A stretch of DNA of 64,000 bases from GCA-002727735 sp036159515 (GCA_036159515.1 JAYYEV010000002.1:1-64000), one strand, 5' to 3'; positions 53,293 to 62,602 are shown, counted from the stretch's first letter. Made by a program: numbers and translations. The notes: generated by a model not told the origin, from the sequence alone.

Positions 53293-55757
53293 AAATTAGC
53301 CGAAAACTGCCATAGTAAGGTTCTTGGTGGCATAACATTTCCTGGTCTATTGGAATATTCTATATTGAGTAAATTATTGGCCAAAATAGACAACTTGTAT
53401 TTATCATTGAAAGTATATGCGAATCGGCAATCTAATACGAGATCTCCTGTCATCCTAGCATTTCTATAATCTCCATAACCTGGTAATATTTCAGTATTTT
53501 GAACTATAGGTTGCATAAAAACATTATCTATATTTTCCATTAAACTCGTATAACGTGTACTAAGCCCAATTGCCCATTTTTTATAATCCAATTGAAAATC
53601 AATTTTTAACATATGTCTATTTCTGTATTTTAGAATGGTATTCTCAGGATTGTCCATATCTGGATCACTAAATGTAGTTAGGTATGCTGAATCTGCACTA
53701 GTAGGGGTTGGATGAATAAAGGTGTAACCTGCTAATGTGGTAAAAGACAGGTTTTCTGTTAAATTCCCTTGTCCAACTATACTTAACTCGAATCCTGGAA
53801 TATTTGCATTCTGAATATTAGTACTTCTTGCTCCTAAATAGTTTGTTAATTGATTTAGATCTCCTCCAATAAGTTGGTATAATTCCAATAGAGTTAAATC
53901 CGATCCGTCAGTATTATAAAACCCAAACATAAATTCAATCATATCTTGGTATCTTGTTATGAACCCTGACAAATCTAAATAGCCCTTGAAATTATTAATT
54001 TTGAACCCTTGCTTCAGGCCTATTTCTGCACTCCACCCATATTCTGGTTGAATAGTATTGTTGGGGAAAATATTGAGCCCACCCACAAATGTGGAGATGT
54101 ATTTTTCAGCAATAGATGGGAATCGATAACCCTGTCCGTAAGAAGCTCTCAAGAAAGTGTATTCTGCAGGTTGATATGTTCCTCCAATCCTAAATACGGG
54201 TTGAAAAGGAATATTCAAATCTTTATTAAATAACTTTCCTTCTGATTGTACGCTATCAATTTTAAAATATTCTAACCTCATTCCGGCAGTTAGATTAATT
54301 TTTTTCCATTTTTTATCACCTTGAAAATACGTGGCAAAATTTGTGGAAGTGTGGTTTCCGTACAGTTCTGAAATCACTTCAGTATAGGATGACATGACTC
54401 CACTTGTAATAGTGAACTTATTTTCAAATTGTTGTTGAAACTGATATTCTCCAAAATATAAATTAGAGGTAGCTGCTTGATTGGTATTATTTTGGTTATC
54501 TGTTCTAAAAAAACGAGTTTTTAGATGATGCTCATGTCCATTTTCGTTTATATACGAAATGTAAGGATCTACCATGATTCTGGATGAGAATGAGGTACTC
54601 ATTGTTGTGGTTGCTGTATCTACACCGCCGAGTGCATGAAGTACACTATCAGCTCCAGCCCACAAGAAAAAAAGGGTACTGTTATTAAAGTTGTTATTTA
54701 AATTTAAACCATAAGAAAGACCATTTATTTTTTTTGAAAAATGTTTCCATCCTGCATTTAGTCTGGTTCTCTGGTCATTTTCACCAAAACGATATCCTTG
54801 ATCCTTCATAAAAAAACCGCCAACAACTAACTCATCATTTTCTGAAAGCTTTCTTAAATGAGAAAAATTCCCCTGAATGTAACCTCTAGGACTATCCCAC
54901 CACGTTTGATTACCTCTTTGGTCTAACACAGAATCTCCAGAAATTAATGATGTCCCCGTCCTAGATGCATATCCTTTATTATAAAAACCATTTGATATAT
55001 TCACTTTGGTAACAGGTTTCTCATTTGGATATTGTGTTCTAATGTTGATTACTCCGTTCAAGGCAGAAGAACCGTAAAGAACAGATGATGCTCCTTTTAA
55101 AATTTCTATTTGAGAAATATTTTCAAGAGGGATGGCTGACCATTTAATGTCATTAGCATCCCCTGATAACATTGGCATTCCATCTACCATGACTAATACC
55201 CTACTTCCAGCTCCATAACTCCAACCACTACCACCTCTAATGCTAACTTGATTTTCATTGATTTGAACGCCTGGAACTTGTTCTACTATAGCTTCAGCAT
55301 CACGCGTAGCTTTATTTTCTATTAAAGCTGGCTTTATCACAGCCATAGAAATGGGTACATCTCCTAATTTCTGCTCATATTTGCTAGCTGAAATGACCAC
55401 ATCATCTAACTGATTAGATTCAGGGAATAAAGTTAAATTGAATTCTTTGGTTTCACCCTCTACTAATTGAATATTCTTTTTTTGGGTTTGATAACCAATA
55501 TATTTAAAGGTTATGGTGTAAGAACCAGGTTTGGTATTAAAACGGTACGCCCCATTGAAGTCAGTAGCTGTTCCGTCGCCATTATTTAAAATAACGTTAC
55601 CTCCAATTAATGGCTTCCCAACTTCTTCACCATCATAAATAATACCAATTACCGTGGCGGTTTTATCAGATTGTCCAAATAGACCAATTGGGATGTAGAG
55701 AATCCCTACTAGGACTAAAAATAAAGAACAGCGAAGGGAGTTAGTAAAATACTTCAT
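53289..55757 (-). CDS. TonB-dependent receptor with carboxypeptidase-like N-terminal domain
   Basis: An 822-residue protein: signal peptide (1-29), CarboxypepD_reg-like domain (about 34-115; GIIYDGEEVGKPLIGGNVIL, then ATDFNGAYRF), plug (about 125-240; VPGVQINENQVSIRGGSGW, VLVMVDGMPML, ILKGASSVLYGSSALNGVI) and barrel to the terminal aromatic residue. It resembles colicin I/vitamin B12-type receptors (BtuB-like), but the ligand is uncertain. It is the last gene of a leftward series with a MORN protein (23 bp upstream) and a TonB-like gene, so energy coupling may be local. It overlaps recX by 4 bp convergently. Confidence 0.91.
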   Translation of the reverse strand: MKYFTNSLRCSLFLVLVGILYIPIGLFGQSDKTATVIGIIYDGEEVGKPLIGGNVILNNGDGTATDFNGAYRFNTKPGSYTITFKYIGYQTQKKNIQLVEGETKEFNLTLFPESNQLDDVVISASKYEQKLGDVPISMAVIKPALIENKATRDAEAIVEQVPGVQINENQVSIRGGSGWSYGAGSRVLVMVDGMPMLSGDANDIKWSAIPLENISQIEILKGASSVLYGSSALNGVINIRTQYPNEKPVTKVNISNGFYNKGYASRTGTSLISGDSVLDQRGNQTWWDSPRGYIQGNFSHLRKLSENDELVVGGFFMKDQGYRFGENDQRTRLNAGWKHFSKKINGLSYGLNLNNNFNNSTLFFLWAGADSVLHALGGVDTATTTMSTSFSSRIMVDPYISYINENGHEHHLKTRFFRTDNQNNTNQAATSNLYFGEYQFQQQFENKFTITSGVMSSYTEVISELYGNHTSTNFATYFQGDKKWKKINLTAGMRLEYFKIDSVQSEGKLFNKDLNIPFQPVFRIGGTYQPAEYTFLRASYGQGYRFPSIAEKYISTFVGGLNIFPNNTIQPEYGWSAEIGLKQGFKINNFKGYLDLSGFITRYQDMIEFMFGFYNTDGSDLTLLELYQLIGGDLNQLTNYLGARSTNIQNANIPGFELSIVGQGNLTENLSFTTLAGYTFIHPTPTSADSAYLTTFSDPDMDNPENTILKYRNRHMLKIDFQLDYKKWAIGLSTRYTSLMENIDNVFMQPIVQNTEILPGYGDYRNARMTGDLVLDCRFAYTFNDKYKLSILANNLLNIEYSNRPGNVMPPRTLLWQFSANF

Positions 55758-55780
55758 TGGCTTAATTTTAAGGAAAATAG

Positions 55781-57601
55781 TTATTTTTTACCTTTTGATG
55801 AAAAGTATTTGTAAGATACTTTTTTAATGACATCTTTGGTTTTAACGCCTTCTTTATATACCACATGATAAATGAGTTTACCCTTTTTACTGAATAACAT
55901 CATGTCACCATGTTTTTTATTTTCTTTATAATTAGTTTCTCCAATTTTATTTCCTTTTCTACCAAAAAATTCACTTTGACCGTCCAATAAGCCATCTTTA
56001 TAATTTATACTTCTATGTATGATCACACCACCAGGGTGATAGAATTTTGAAACTCCATTTAATTTGCCATCAGCATAATTTTCTTCACTTTTTACACTCC
56101 CATCTACTTCATCATACTTCACCCATTTTCCGTGGTGAACAGATCGCTTTAGTACTCTTGTATCTCCAATTACAATCTCATTCTTATAATCAATGACCTT
56201 ATAATGTCTAATTTCAATTAATTTCCCGTTGGGATCCCAAAATGACCATTTGTTGTTCTTATGATCGTTATCATAATCACCAGAATATTTTAGTTGTCCG
56301 TTTTTATAATACCCGTCCCAATGGTAATTCATTCTTCCTTCTGAAAAATAGCCTTTATCTTTTAATTGTCCATTTTCGTACCAAGACTTCCAAACTCCAT
56401 CTTCTTTATCATTTTTAAATTTACCTTCCATTGCTTTTTGTCCAGATTCAAAATAGGTTGTCCAGTTTCCATTTTTTTGATCAAATTGGTAGACACCTTC
56501 TTTCCAAATTTTACCATCATTGTAGTAGAATTTCCAATTCTTGTTTTTTTGACCATTAATGAAGGAACCTTCATAGTACAATTGACCGCTTGGATAGAAA
56601 TATTCCCAGAATCCATCTTGTAAATCTTTTTTGAATTCTCCCTTCATATCGAACTTTCCATTAACGAAATAGTATACCCATTCTCCTTCTTTATAGCTAT
56701 TATAGAAAGTACCTTTCATACTTATATTACCTTCTGGGTAAAATTCGTTGAATTCCCCATTTTTCAAACCATCTTTATACTGTGTAACCTGATATGTGGT
56801 ATCAATAACTATAAATGTTTCTTGCCAGGTGCTGTCCATGAGACCATTTTTATAAAATCCAGTTTTTCTAAGTTGCCCATTAGGTTTAAATAAGGTGAAT
56901 TTTCCATGTTTTAGACCTGATTTATATTCCACTTCGCTTCTCAACTTATTATCAGGAAAGTAAGTTTTTCTTTTCCCGTTACCATTAGTTACAAGTGCCA
57001 TTCCCGATGTATCATAAAATTGTAGAACGAATTCTGTCGTATCCCCTGTTTTAAACTGTGTTTTTTCCATCGGTTTTCCATTGTTGTAAAAATATTCCCA
57101 CTCGTTGATTTTACGTGAATCATATAGACTAGGCTTATTTTTCAGGAATAATAAATTTATGGTGTCTTGATAATTAACTTTAGGAATGATTTCATATGAA
57201 CCCATTTCAGATAATACACCATTTCCATAGTATGATTTAAATGTGGAGTCAGGTTTACCCAAAAAGAAAAAACCATCAAATTTTAATTTACCGTTTTCAT
57301 AAAATGATTGGTATGGACCATGTAGTTCACCAAGAAAAAAGTGACTTATCTCCCTCACTTTTCCAGTTGGATAATAAAACACCCATTTTCCAATTTTTTC
57401 CCCTACAGCTGAAAATCCCTCCGTATGGTATTGACCAATACTTCTAATGATATTTTTATCTTTATTCCAATAGGTAATTATTTTTTCTTGTTTAATTAGT
57501 CCATTTTCCTTGACCTGACTATTCAATGTTTGAGTAATGAAAAAGCCTATAATAAATCCAAATAGATACTTAAATTTTATTTCTTGGTACAGTGTTAACA
57601 T
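55781..57601 (-). CDS. Exported MORN-repeat protein (YwqK-like repeats)
   Basis: 606 residues from the ATG at 57601, 2 bp after the TonB-like gene's stop; the frame is open to 57634. The N-terminus has a hydrophobic segment (about 10-25) and NSQVKENG. The rest is some 15-18 repeats of about 23 residues of the form G-x-W-x-x-Y-Y-x-N-G-x-L-x-x-x-G-x-Y (for example WEYFYPSGQLYYEGSF and WKFYYNDGKIWKEGVY). This is the MORN/YwqK repeat class and forms an elongated beta-meander. The function is unknown; it may be a periplasmic or surface binding protein acting with the downstream receptor. Confidence 0.86.
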   Translation of the reverse strand: MLTLYQEIKFKYLFGFIIGFFITQTLNSQVKENGLIKQEKIITYWNKDKNIIRSIGQYHTEGFSAVGEKIGKWVFYYPTGKVREISHFFLGELHGPYQSFYENGKLKFDGFFFLGKPDSTFKSYYGNGVLSEMGSYEIIPKVNYQDTINLLFLKNKPSLYDSRKINEWEYFYNNGKPMEKTQFKTGDTTEFVLQFYDTSGMALVTNGNGKRKTYFPDNKLRSEVEYKSGLKHGKFTLFKPNGQLRKTGFYKNGLMDSTWQETFIVIDTTYQVTQYKDGLKNGEFNEFYPEGNISMKGTFYNSYKEGEWVYYFVNGKFDMKGEFKKDLQDGFWEYFYPSGQLYYEGSFINGQKNKNWKFYYNDGKIWKEGVYQFDQKNGNWTTYFESGQKAMEGKFKNDKEDGVWKSWYENGQLKDKGYFSEGRMNYHWDGYYKNGQLKYSGDYDNDHKNNKWSFWDPNGKLIEIRHYKVIDYKNEIVIGDTRVLKRSVHHGKWVKYDEVDGSVKSEENYADGKLNGVSKFYHPGGVIIHRSINYKDGLLDGQSEFFGRKGNKIGETNYKENKKHGDMMLFSKKGKLIYHVVYKEGVKTKDVIKKVSYKYFSSKGKK

Positions 57602-57603
57602 CT

Positions 57604-58314
57604 TTATTGAGATAAATAAATAAATTCCACCCACCCATCCATTCTATTTCCTTGTTTAAAGTCGGAATTAAATTTCCAATTTCTGGTGTATTTAATGGCA
57701 TTTGATATAAGACACTCATCGTTTGTTGTTGTTTTAGCATCATCTACTTTACAATCTGTAACCATACCTTTCTGATTAATTTTTATGATAAGTCTAACTT
57801 TTCCTGACGAATTGCACAAATAAGATGGAACATTTTGAATAAGCGTATATCTGCCTTCTACAAAGTATTTTGCGATAGCTTCATTCATCTTTTCAACAGA
57901 TTTACTTTGAACTTCATTATTTTGATTTTCATCAGGAATTTTACTTTTTATCAAAGTGGGATTGTCCTTGGACAAGGTGTTAAAGGTCTCGTTTTCAAAT
58001 TGAGTTAGTTCATTTAGGACTTCTTGCTCAATTTTTTGTGCTTGTATGGATTTATGAATAGGCTTATCAGAATCAAAGTTAGATGTGAGATTGGTGGGAA
58101 CAAGTACATTTTCATCATCTAGTTCCTCTTCTTGAGTTTCCATTTCTATAAGTTGATCTAAGGTGAAATCTAAGGTGGCCACTACCTTTTCTTTGGGTTT
58201 AATAGTGTAAAATGATATGTGTTGCATATTTAGCCAAACAAAAATAAATACATGAATCATTAATGTAGCAGCAATGGCATTCTGGTGTTTTTCAATAAAA
58301 TGAAGAATTTTCAC
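57604..58314 (-). CDS. TonB-like protein (TonB C-terminal domain)
   Basis: A 236-residue protein, GTG start. N-terminal TM (about 12-30; AIAATLMIHVFIFVWL), a long acidic/Gln-rich periplasmic spacer (about 40-145) and a C-terminal TonB-like domain (about 146-236; GKVRLIIKINQKGMVTDCKV, ending with a WVEFIYLS strand). It lacks the usual Pro-rich linker. The domain suggests coupling of inner membrane proton-motive force to TonB receptors. ExbB/ExbD genes are not seen here, so the energising partner is elsewhere. It is followed 2 bp later by the MORN gene. Confidence 0.82.
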   Translation of the reverse strand: MKILHFIEKHQNAIAATLMIHVFIFVWLNMQHISFYTIKPKEKVVATLDFTLDQLIEMETQEEELDDENVLVPTNLTSNFDSDKPIHKSIQAQKIEQEVLNELTQFENETFNTLSKDNPTLIKSKIPDENQNNEVQSKSVEKMNEAIAKYFVEGRYTLIQNVPSYLCNSSGKVRLIIKINQKGMVTDCKVDDAKTTTNDECLISNAIKYTRNWKFNSDFKQGNRMDGWVEFIYLSQ

Positions 58315-58364
58315 AGGTTTTACTCAAATAAACTTTTATAATTTAAATAAAAATTTATGATTGA

Positions 58365-58961
58365 TCATTCAGCTAACGAAGAATTATATTTTTTATTAAG
58401 TAGCTGAATTACTTCCATAGTGATATCATGAGTTGAGTCGGCATATAGCATTGGACCACCGATTCTAAAACTTAACACAAAATCATATCCTAATTCTTTT
58501 CCAATAATTTGCATGTATTCATTGGTCTTTAGAATGTAGCTTTCTGTTAAAAGAAGTTCTTCTTGAGCAAGTTGATCTGTCAAGTCTTGTTCTACTTTCA
58601 TGATTTCTTGTTCCAAAGACATGATGTTTTGAGCTTTTTCCATTTTTTCTCTTTCCCCCATTATAGGTGCTGCTTTTTCAAAGTCGGCTCTTAATTTTTG
58701 ATAGCTGTTCATTTTATCCTTTAACTGATTTTCGGCAGAACTTCTTTTGTTAAGTAACTTGGTTTGAATTAATGCCGCAAAGTCATAGTATTTTGAAACC
58801 GTATCGCTGTTAACATAAGCAATTCTTATGTTATTTACAGTGTTTAACTGAACAGCTGGAGTGTTATTCTCTGCTGTTTTAGGATTATTATCGCATTGAA
58901 CAATTAACAGACAGATTAAACACAAACAGCTTATCTGTTTTATTAAATTAAAAGAAATCAT
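58365..58961 (-). CDS. OmpH/Skp-family periplasmic chaperone-like lipoprotein
   Basis: A 198-residue protein with a lipobox-like LLIVQC (C23) and a short Asn-rich spacer. The Skp/OmpH domain begins IRIAYVNSDTVSKYYDFA and continues with a long coiled coil (about 70-140; EKAQNIMSLEQEIMKVEQ) closing with ELGYDFVLSFRIGGPMLYAD, typical of the family. It likely chaperones outer membrane proteins in the periplasm. It lies 11 bp downstream of the SiaC-like gene. Confidence 0.87.
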   Translation of the reverse strand: MISFNLIKQISCLCLICLLIVQCDNNPKTAENNTPAVQLNTVNNIRIAYVNSDTVSKYYDFAALIQTKLLNKRSSAENQLKDKMNSYQKLRADFEKAAPIMGEREKMEKAQNIMSLEQEIMKVEQDLTDQLAQEELLLTESYILKTNEYMQIIGKELGYDFVLSFRIGGPMLYADSTHDITMEVIQLLNKKYNSSLAE

Positions 58962-58972
58962 AATTGTGGTTT

Positions 58973-59371
58973 TTATATGGTGGTCATAAAATTTTGTACA
59001 GTTTCAATGAATTCGAAAGGTACTGAGACCATATCAGCATAATCATTTCCTAGCTCATAGTTACCATCTTCATCATTGTTATAGACCCACCTTATTCTAA
59101 CATCTTTTTTTAGCTGGTAAAGCTCATCAAGTAAGACCACGATGTTCAAAAGAAATTTTGATGAAGAAATATTTATTGCACTTAAGTTAAGAGTGAGTAT
59201 AGTGAGGCCCGCTGGCTGCTTAATGTATTCTTTAATGTGGTTTTCAATTGGAGTAAAAAAAGAATCTGGCTCTTCTAAAGTACACTGACCTTCAAGGACA
59301 AATAAACCTTTGTCAAAATTAAATGAGACTAAAGGGGTTTTTTCTGACGCTTCTTTGTATAAAAGATTCAT
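58973..59371 (-). CDS. SiaC-family regulatory phosphoprotein (DUF1987)
   Basis: A 132-residue cytoplasmic protein matching the DUF1987/SiaC family: KTPLVSFNFDKGLFVLEGQC at the start, the FTPIENHIKEYI segment, LNLSAINISSSKFLLNIV and RWVYNNDEDG. In Pseudomonas SiaC is phosphorylated by SiaB and dephosphorylated by the HAMP/PP2C phosphatase SiaA, and its unphosphorylated form activates the diguanylate cyclase SiaD. The phospho-Thr of SiaC (T68) aligns with I68 of NISSS; S69-S71 remain as possible sites. Alignment by eye, so uncertain. No SiaB or SiaD gene is adjacent. Confidence 0.85.
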   Translation of the reverse strand: MNLLYKEASEKTPLVSFNFDKGLFVLEGQCTLEEPDSFFTPIENHIKEYIKQPAGLTILTLNLSAINISSSKFLLNIVVLLDELYQLKKDVRIRWVYNNDEDGNYELGNDYADMVSVPFEFIETVQNFMTTI

Positions 59372-59436
59372 ACGTTGTTAATACATAACAAATATCTGTA
59401 ATAATTTTATTTGTAGCGTAAATAAGAGAACTTTTT

Positions 59437-60105
59437 TTAAAATGGTTTAAAATCTTTTAAATATAGTGGAACAAAATACGCCACATCTTCAAAATCCTTG
59501 CTTTTAAACTTGGTGTATGTCATTCTTGACATTCCTCTAGAAAAGTTTAATTCTTGCGGATTGATTAAAGGATGATTAAATGGTTTCCCCTGAAATTTTT
59601 TTGCGCCACTTCCAATAAAGTGAACATATTCAAATTGACATAGGGAATCTAAAAATTCTTGATCTATAATTTTAGCATCTAATGGGTAAACGATTTCTTT
59701 TTTTTCATTATAACCGGCAGTATAAACTTCATCTCTTCTAGCATCAATCATTGGAAAGTAAATACTGTTGGGTTCTTTATTTAATATTTCATAGTTCTCC
59801 ATCATAACGTCTATGGTATTTACAGAAATTAATGGCTTGTTTAGAGCAAATGCAATCCCTTTTGCAGTAGAAACTCCAATTCGTAGTCCTGTGAACGAGC
59901 CAGGACCTGAAGCTACACCAATGCCATCTAAATTTTTAAATGAAATACCACTGTTTTTGAGTACGTTTTTAATTAGAACATGCAGCTGTTCTCCATGTAC
60001 GTATTTGTCACTTAAAATGATTTTTTCATCAATCAGTTCGCCGTTAATTGAAATACAAACTGAACATGTTGTAGTTGAAGTTTCAATATTTAAAATGGTA
60101 ATCAA
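59437..60105 (-). CDS. tsaB: tRNA threonylcarbamoyladenosine biosynthesis protein TsaB
   Basis: A 222-residue ASKHA-fold protein forming the TsaBD complex that makes the t6A37 modification of tRNAs. The N-terminal ILNIETSTTTCSVCI, the motif GVASGPGSFTGLRIGVSTAKGIAFAL (here in the usual place), and MIDARRDEVYTA are diagnostic. The C-terminal half is typical of the shorter TsaB as opposed to TsaD. It follows lptB with a 1-bp gap. Confidence 0.94.
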   Translation of the reverse strand: MITILNIETSTTTCSVCISINGELIDEKIILSDKYVHGEQLHVLIKNVLKNSGISFKNLDGIGVASGPGSFTGLRIGVSTAKGIAFALNKPLISVNTIDVMMENYEILNKEPNSIYFPMIDARRDEVYTAGYNEKKEIVYPLDAKIIDQEFLDSLCQFEYVHFIGSGAKKFQGKPFNHPLINPQELNFSRGMSRMTYTKFKSKDFEDVAYFVPLYLKDFKPF

Positions 60106-60106
60106 T

Positions 60107-60847
60107 TTAAATTCCGATTACTTTTTTTTGCAACTTAAAATTTTGACCTAAATATACTTTTCTGACTTGTTCATCCTCGGCTAGTTCTTCTGCAGAACCA
60201 GATTTCAATATGGCACCTTCAAATAATAAATAAGCTCTATCCACAATGGAAAGGGTTTCTTGTACATTATGATCAGTAATTAAAATTCCTATTTTCTTCT
60301 CTCTTAGTTTGAGTACTATCCTTTGAATATCTTCAACTGCAATTGGATCTACGCCTGCAAATGGTTCGTCTAATAGAATAAAATTAGGTTCATTTGCTAA
60401 ACATCGAGCAATTTCTGTTCTCCTTTTTTCACCACCCGACAGTTTTATGCCCATGGTTTTTCTTACGTGTCCAAGACCGAATTCTTCAATTAATGATTCA
60501 AGCTTTATTTTTTGTTCTTTTTTTGAAAGAGAAGACATTTCTAATATCGCCTTAATGTTATCCTCAACTGATAATTTTCTAAATACGGAGACTTCTTGCG
60601 GAAGATAACCTATACCCATTTTAGAACGTTTATACATTGGAATTTTAGTAATGTTATTTTGATGTAAAAACACATTACCTGTGTCAGGCTTAATTAATCC
60701 TACAATCATATAAAAAGAGGTGGTTTTGCCTGCTCCATTAGGGCCTAATAGGCCCACAATTTCTCCTTTTTTAAGGGTTAAGGAAACATCTTTTACTACT
60801 TTTCTTCCTTTATATGTTTTATTTATTTTATCGGCCTGTAACTCCAT
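60107..60847 (-). CDS. lptB: LPS export ABC transporter ATP-binding protein
   Basis: A 246-residue ABC ATPase: Walker A GPNGAGKTT, Q-loop LPQEVSVFRKL, signature LSGGEKRR, Walker B FILLDEPFAGVDP and the H-loop in ITDHNV. The sequence details (IGYLPQEVSVFRKLSVEDN) match LptB rather than other ABC ATPases. It powers lipopolysaccharide extraction by LptFG from the inner membrane. It is located between tatC (6 bp) and tsaB (1 bp). Confidence 0.95.
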   Translation of the reverse strand: MELQADKINKTYKGRKVVKDVSLTLKKGEIVGLLGPNGAGKTTSFYMIVGLIKPDTGNVFLHQNNITKIPMYKRSKMGIGYLPQEVSVFRKLSVEDNIKAILEMSSLSKKEQKIKLESLIEEFGLGHVRKTMGIKLSGGEKRRTEIARCLANEPNFILLDEPFAGVDPIAVEDIQRIVLKLREKKIGILITDHNVQETLSIVDRAYLLFEGAILKSGSAEELAEDEQVRKVYLGQNFKLQKKVIGI

Positions 60848-60853
60848 GACATT

Positions 60854-61666
60854 TCAGATCACTTTATTTCTTTTTTCAACTCTTTTAACGACTAAAACAC
60901 CTATTTCGTATAACGAGTAAACGGGAATAGTAACTAACAATTGGCTTACCACATCAGGTGGTGTAATGATGGCCGAAAGTATCAGTATTACTACAAGTGA
61001 GTGACGTCTATACTTTTTTAAGATTGCTGAGCCTAAAATTCCAATTTTGGCTAATAAATACATAATGACTGGAAGTTCAAAGAATATTCCTGTTAAAAAA
61101 GTGGAAGTAGTAATCATAGACATGTATGAACTGATGGTGAAATTATTTTGTATTTCGTCAGTGAGTTTATACCCACCAAAAAATTGCACGCAAAGGGGAC
61201 TTATCAAATAATAACCAAATAAAACCCCCAAGAAAAAAAGAAAACTGGCATTAAAAACAATCCATCTTGTAGCCTTGATTTCTTTTGCTTTAAGCCCAGG
61301 TTTAATAAATGACCAAATTTGAAAAAACGTGAAAGGAAATGAGACAATAAAACCACCAATCAGTGCAAAATACATATTAGTTGTAAATTGTTTTGTCATT
61401 TCAATAGATTGGATTTGAATAGGGATGTCATCAGCACACAACAAGTCATCAATTTGTAATTTTTCAGATAAAAGACAAAAAAATTGATAAGTAGGAAAAT
61501 TGGTTTTGGACATGTTGAGATATACCAATTTAACGATAGGATCAGTGAAGTAAAATAGAACAACAGCAAGAATGAGAATAACAATTACAGATCTTACTAA
61601 TCTCCATCTTAATTCTTCAAGATGCCCTAGAAATGACATTTCATTTTCTGATGTTTTTTCACTCAT
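60854..61666 (-). CDS. tatC: Sec-independent protein translocase TatC
   Basis: A 270-residue inner membrane protein with six membrane segments. The N-terminal EMSFLGHLEELRWRLVRS (twin-arginine signal binding site), the conserved WSFIKPGLKAKE and PDVVSQLLVTIPVYSLYEIG near the end are all present. It recognises twin-arginine signal peptides of folded substrates; tatA/B is elsewhere. It is the first gene of the leftward series. A TAGATTTG box ends 5 nt before its ATG. Confidence 0.96.
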   Translation of the reverse strand: MSEKTSENEMSFLGHLEELRWRLVRSVIVILILAVVLFYFTDPIVKLVYLNMSKTNFPTYQFFCLLSEKLQIDDLLCADDIPIQIQSIEMTKQFTTNMYFALIGGFIVSFPFTFFQIWSFIKPGLKAKEIKATRWIVFNASFLFFLGVLFGYYLISPLCVQFFGGYKLTDEIQNNFTISSYMSMITTSTFLTGIFFELPVIMYLLAKIGILGSAILKKYRRHSLVVILILSAIITPPDVVSQLLVTIPVYSLYEIGVLVVKRVEKRNKVI

Positions 61667-61671
61667 GGATG

Positions 61672-61679
61672 CAAATCTA
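61672..61679 (-). promoter_or_regulatory. Putative -7 promoter box for tatC-lptB-tsaB
   Basis: The minus strand reads TAGATTTG (TAnnTTTG) and ends 5 nt before the tatC ATG. The transcript would be leaderless or nearly so. Confidence 0.5.
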
Positions 61680-61733
61680 AAACTTTGTATGGTATTAATT
61701 CACATATTTGAAGCTGTAAGACGATTTTACCAC

Positions 61734-62522
61734 ATGCTATTTAAAATTAAATCGTACATAACGTTTTTATTAGGGGGCATCTCGAAATACGGTGTCCATT
61801 CTCCATTTTTGCATCATTTTATTCAAGATGTTCTAGATCACAGAGGCAATTTTTATTGTTTTCCCGCAATTGAGTTGGTGAGAAAAAAGTTAAGTCGTAA
61901 TAAAAGAACTATTAAAAAATTGGATTTAGGTGCGGGTTCGTCCTATGGTAATAAAAATGAAATACCCATAAATCAGATTTTAAAACAGGAGCAATCTAGT
62001 CCCAAAAAAGCAAAATTATTATTTAAAATGGTTAACTTTTATAATCCTGAAAAAGTACTAGAAATGGGTACATCGCTAGGCTTTACTACAGCTTATCTAG
62101 CCAATGCAAGAAAAAATAATGAGGTTCTAAGCGTAGAAGCGGATAAGCAAAAGTGTGAAATTGCGAGTAAAACTATTAATTCACTTGGAATAAAAAATGT
62201 AAAAATTATCAATTCTACTTTCAGTGATTTGATAGAAAAAGCAAGTCATTGGCATTTCAATTTTATCTACTTTGATGGCAATCATACCGATCATGCCACA
62301 CTTTCCTACTTCCATTGGGCTGTTGAAAAGGTGTGTGAAAATGATGTGTTTGTTTTTGATGATATATACTGGTCAAAAGAAATGAACCACGCTTGGAAAA
62401 AGATTATAAATCATGAAAAACCAACGCTTACATTGGATTTATTTAGCTTAGGAATTGTATTTTTTGATTCCAATCTTTCAAAGCAACATATTAAATTAAT
62501 TCACACCTCAAATTTTTATTGA
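61734..62522 (+). CDS. Class I SAM-dependent methyltransferase
   Basis: 262 residues from the ATG at 61734 (MLFKIKSYITFLL); the frame is open back to 61572, but those codons lie antisense to tatC and its promoter, and family members start as MLFKIKSYL. The N-terminal GISKYGVHSPFLHHFI and the SAM-binding motif VLEMGTSLGFTTAYLA are clear, with HFNFIYFDGNH and FVFDDIYWSKEM later. It resembles O-methyltransferases of the same fold; the substrate is unknown. It is divergent from tatC. Confidence 0.88.
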   Translation: MLFKIKSYITFLLGGISKYGVHSPFLHHFIQDVLDHRGNFYCFPAIELVRKKLSRNKRTIKKLDLGAGSSYGNKNEIPINQILKQEQSSPKKAKLLFKMVNFYNPEKVLEMGTSLGFTTAYLANARKNNEVLSVEADKQKCEIASKTINSLGIKNVKIINSTFSDLIEKASHWHFNFIYFDGNHTDHATLSYFHWAVEKVCENDVFVFDDIYWSKEMNHAWKKIINHEKPTLTLDLFSLGIVFFDSNLSKQHIKLIHTSNFY

Positions 62523-62602
62523 TTTAAGGAACATTTCTCTGTGAAAAATTAAATCTTGAAAGTGGTGAACTTTTAAGTCTTCAACTTTATTATTGTACAT
62601 CG

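Noticed and set aside
61572..61733. N-terminal extension of the methyltransferase
   Set aside because: These codons run antisense through the tatC start and its promoter box. Family members start at the MLFKIK position.
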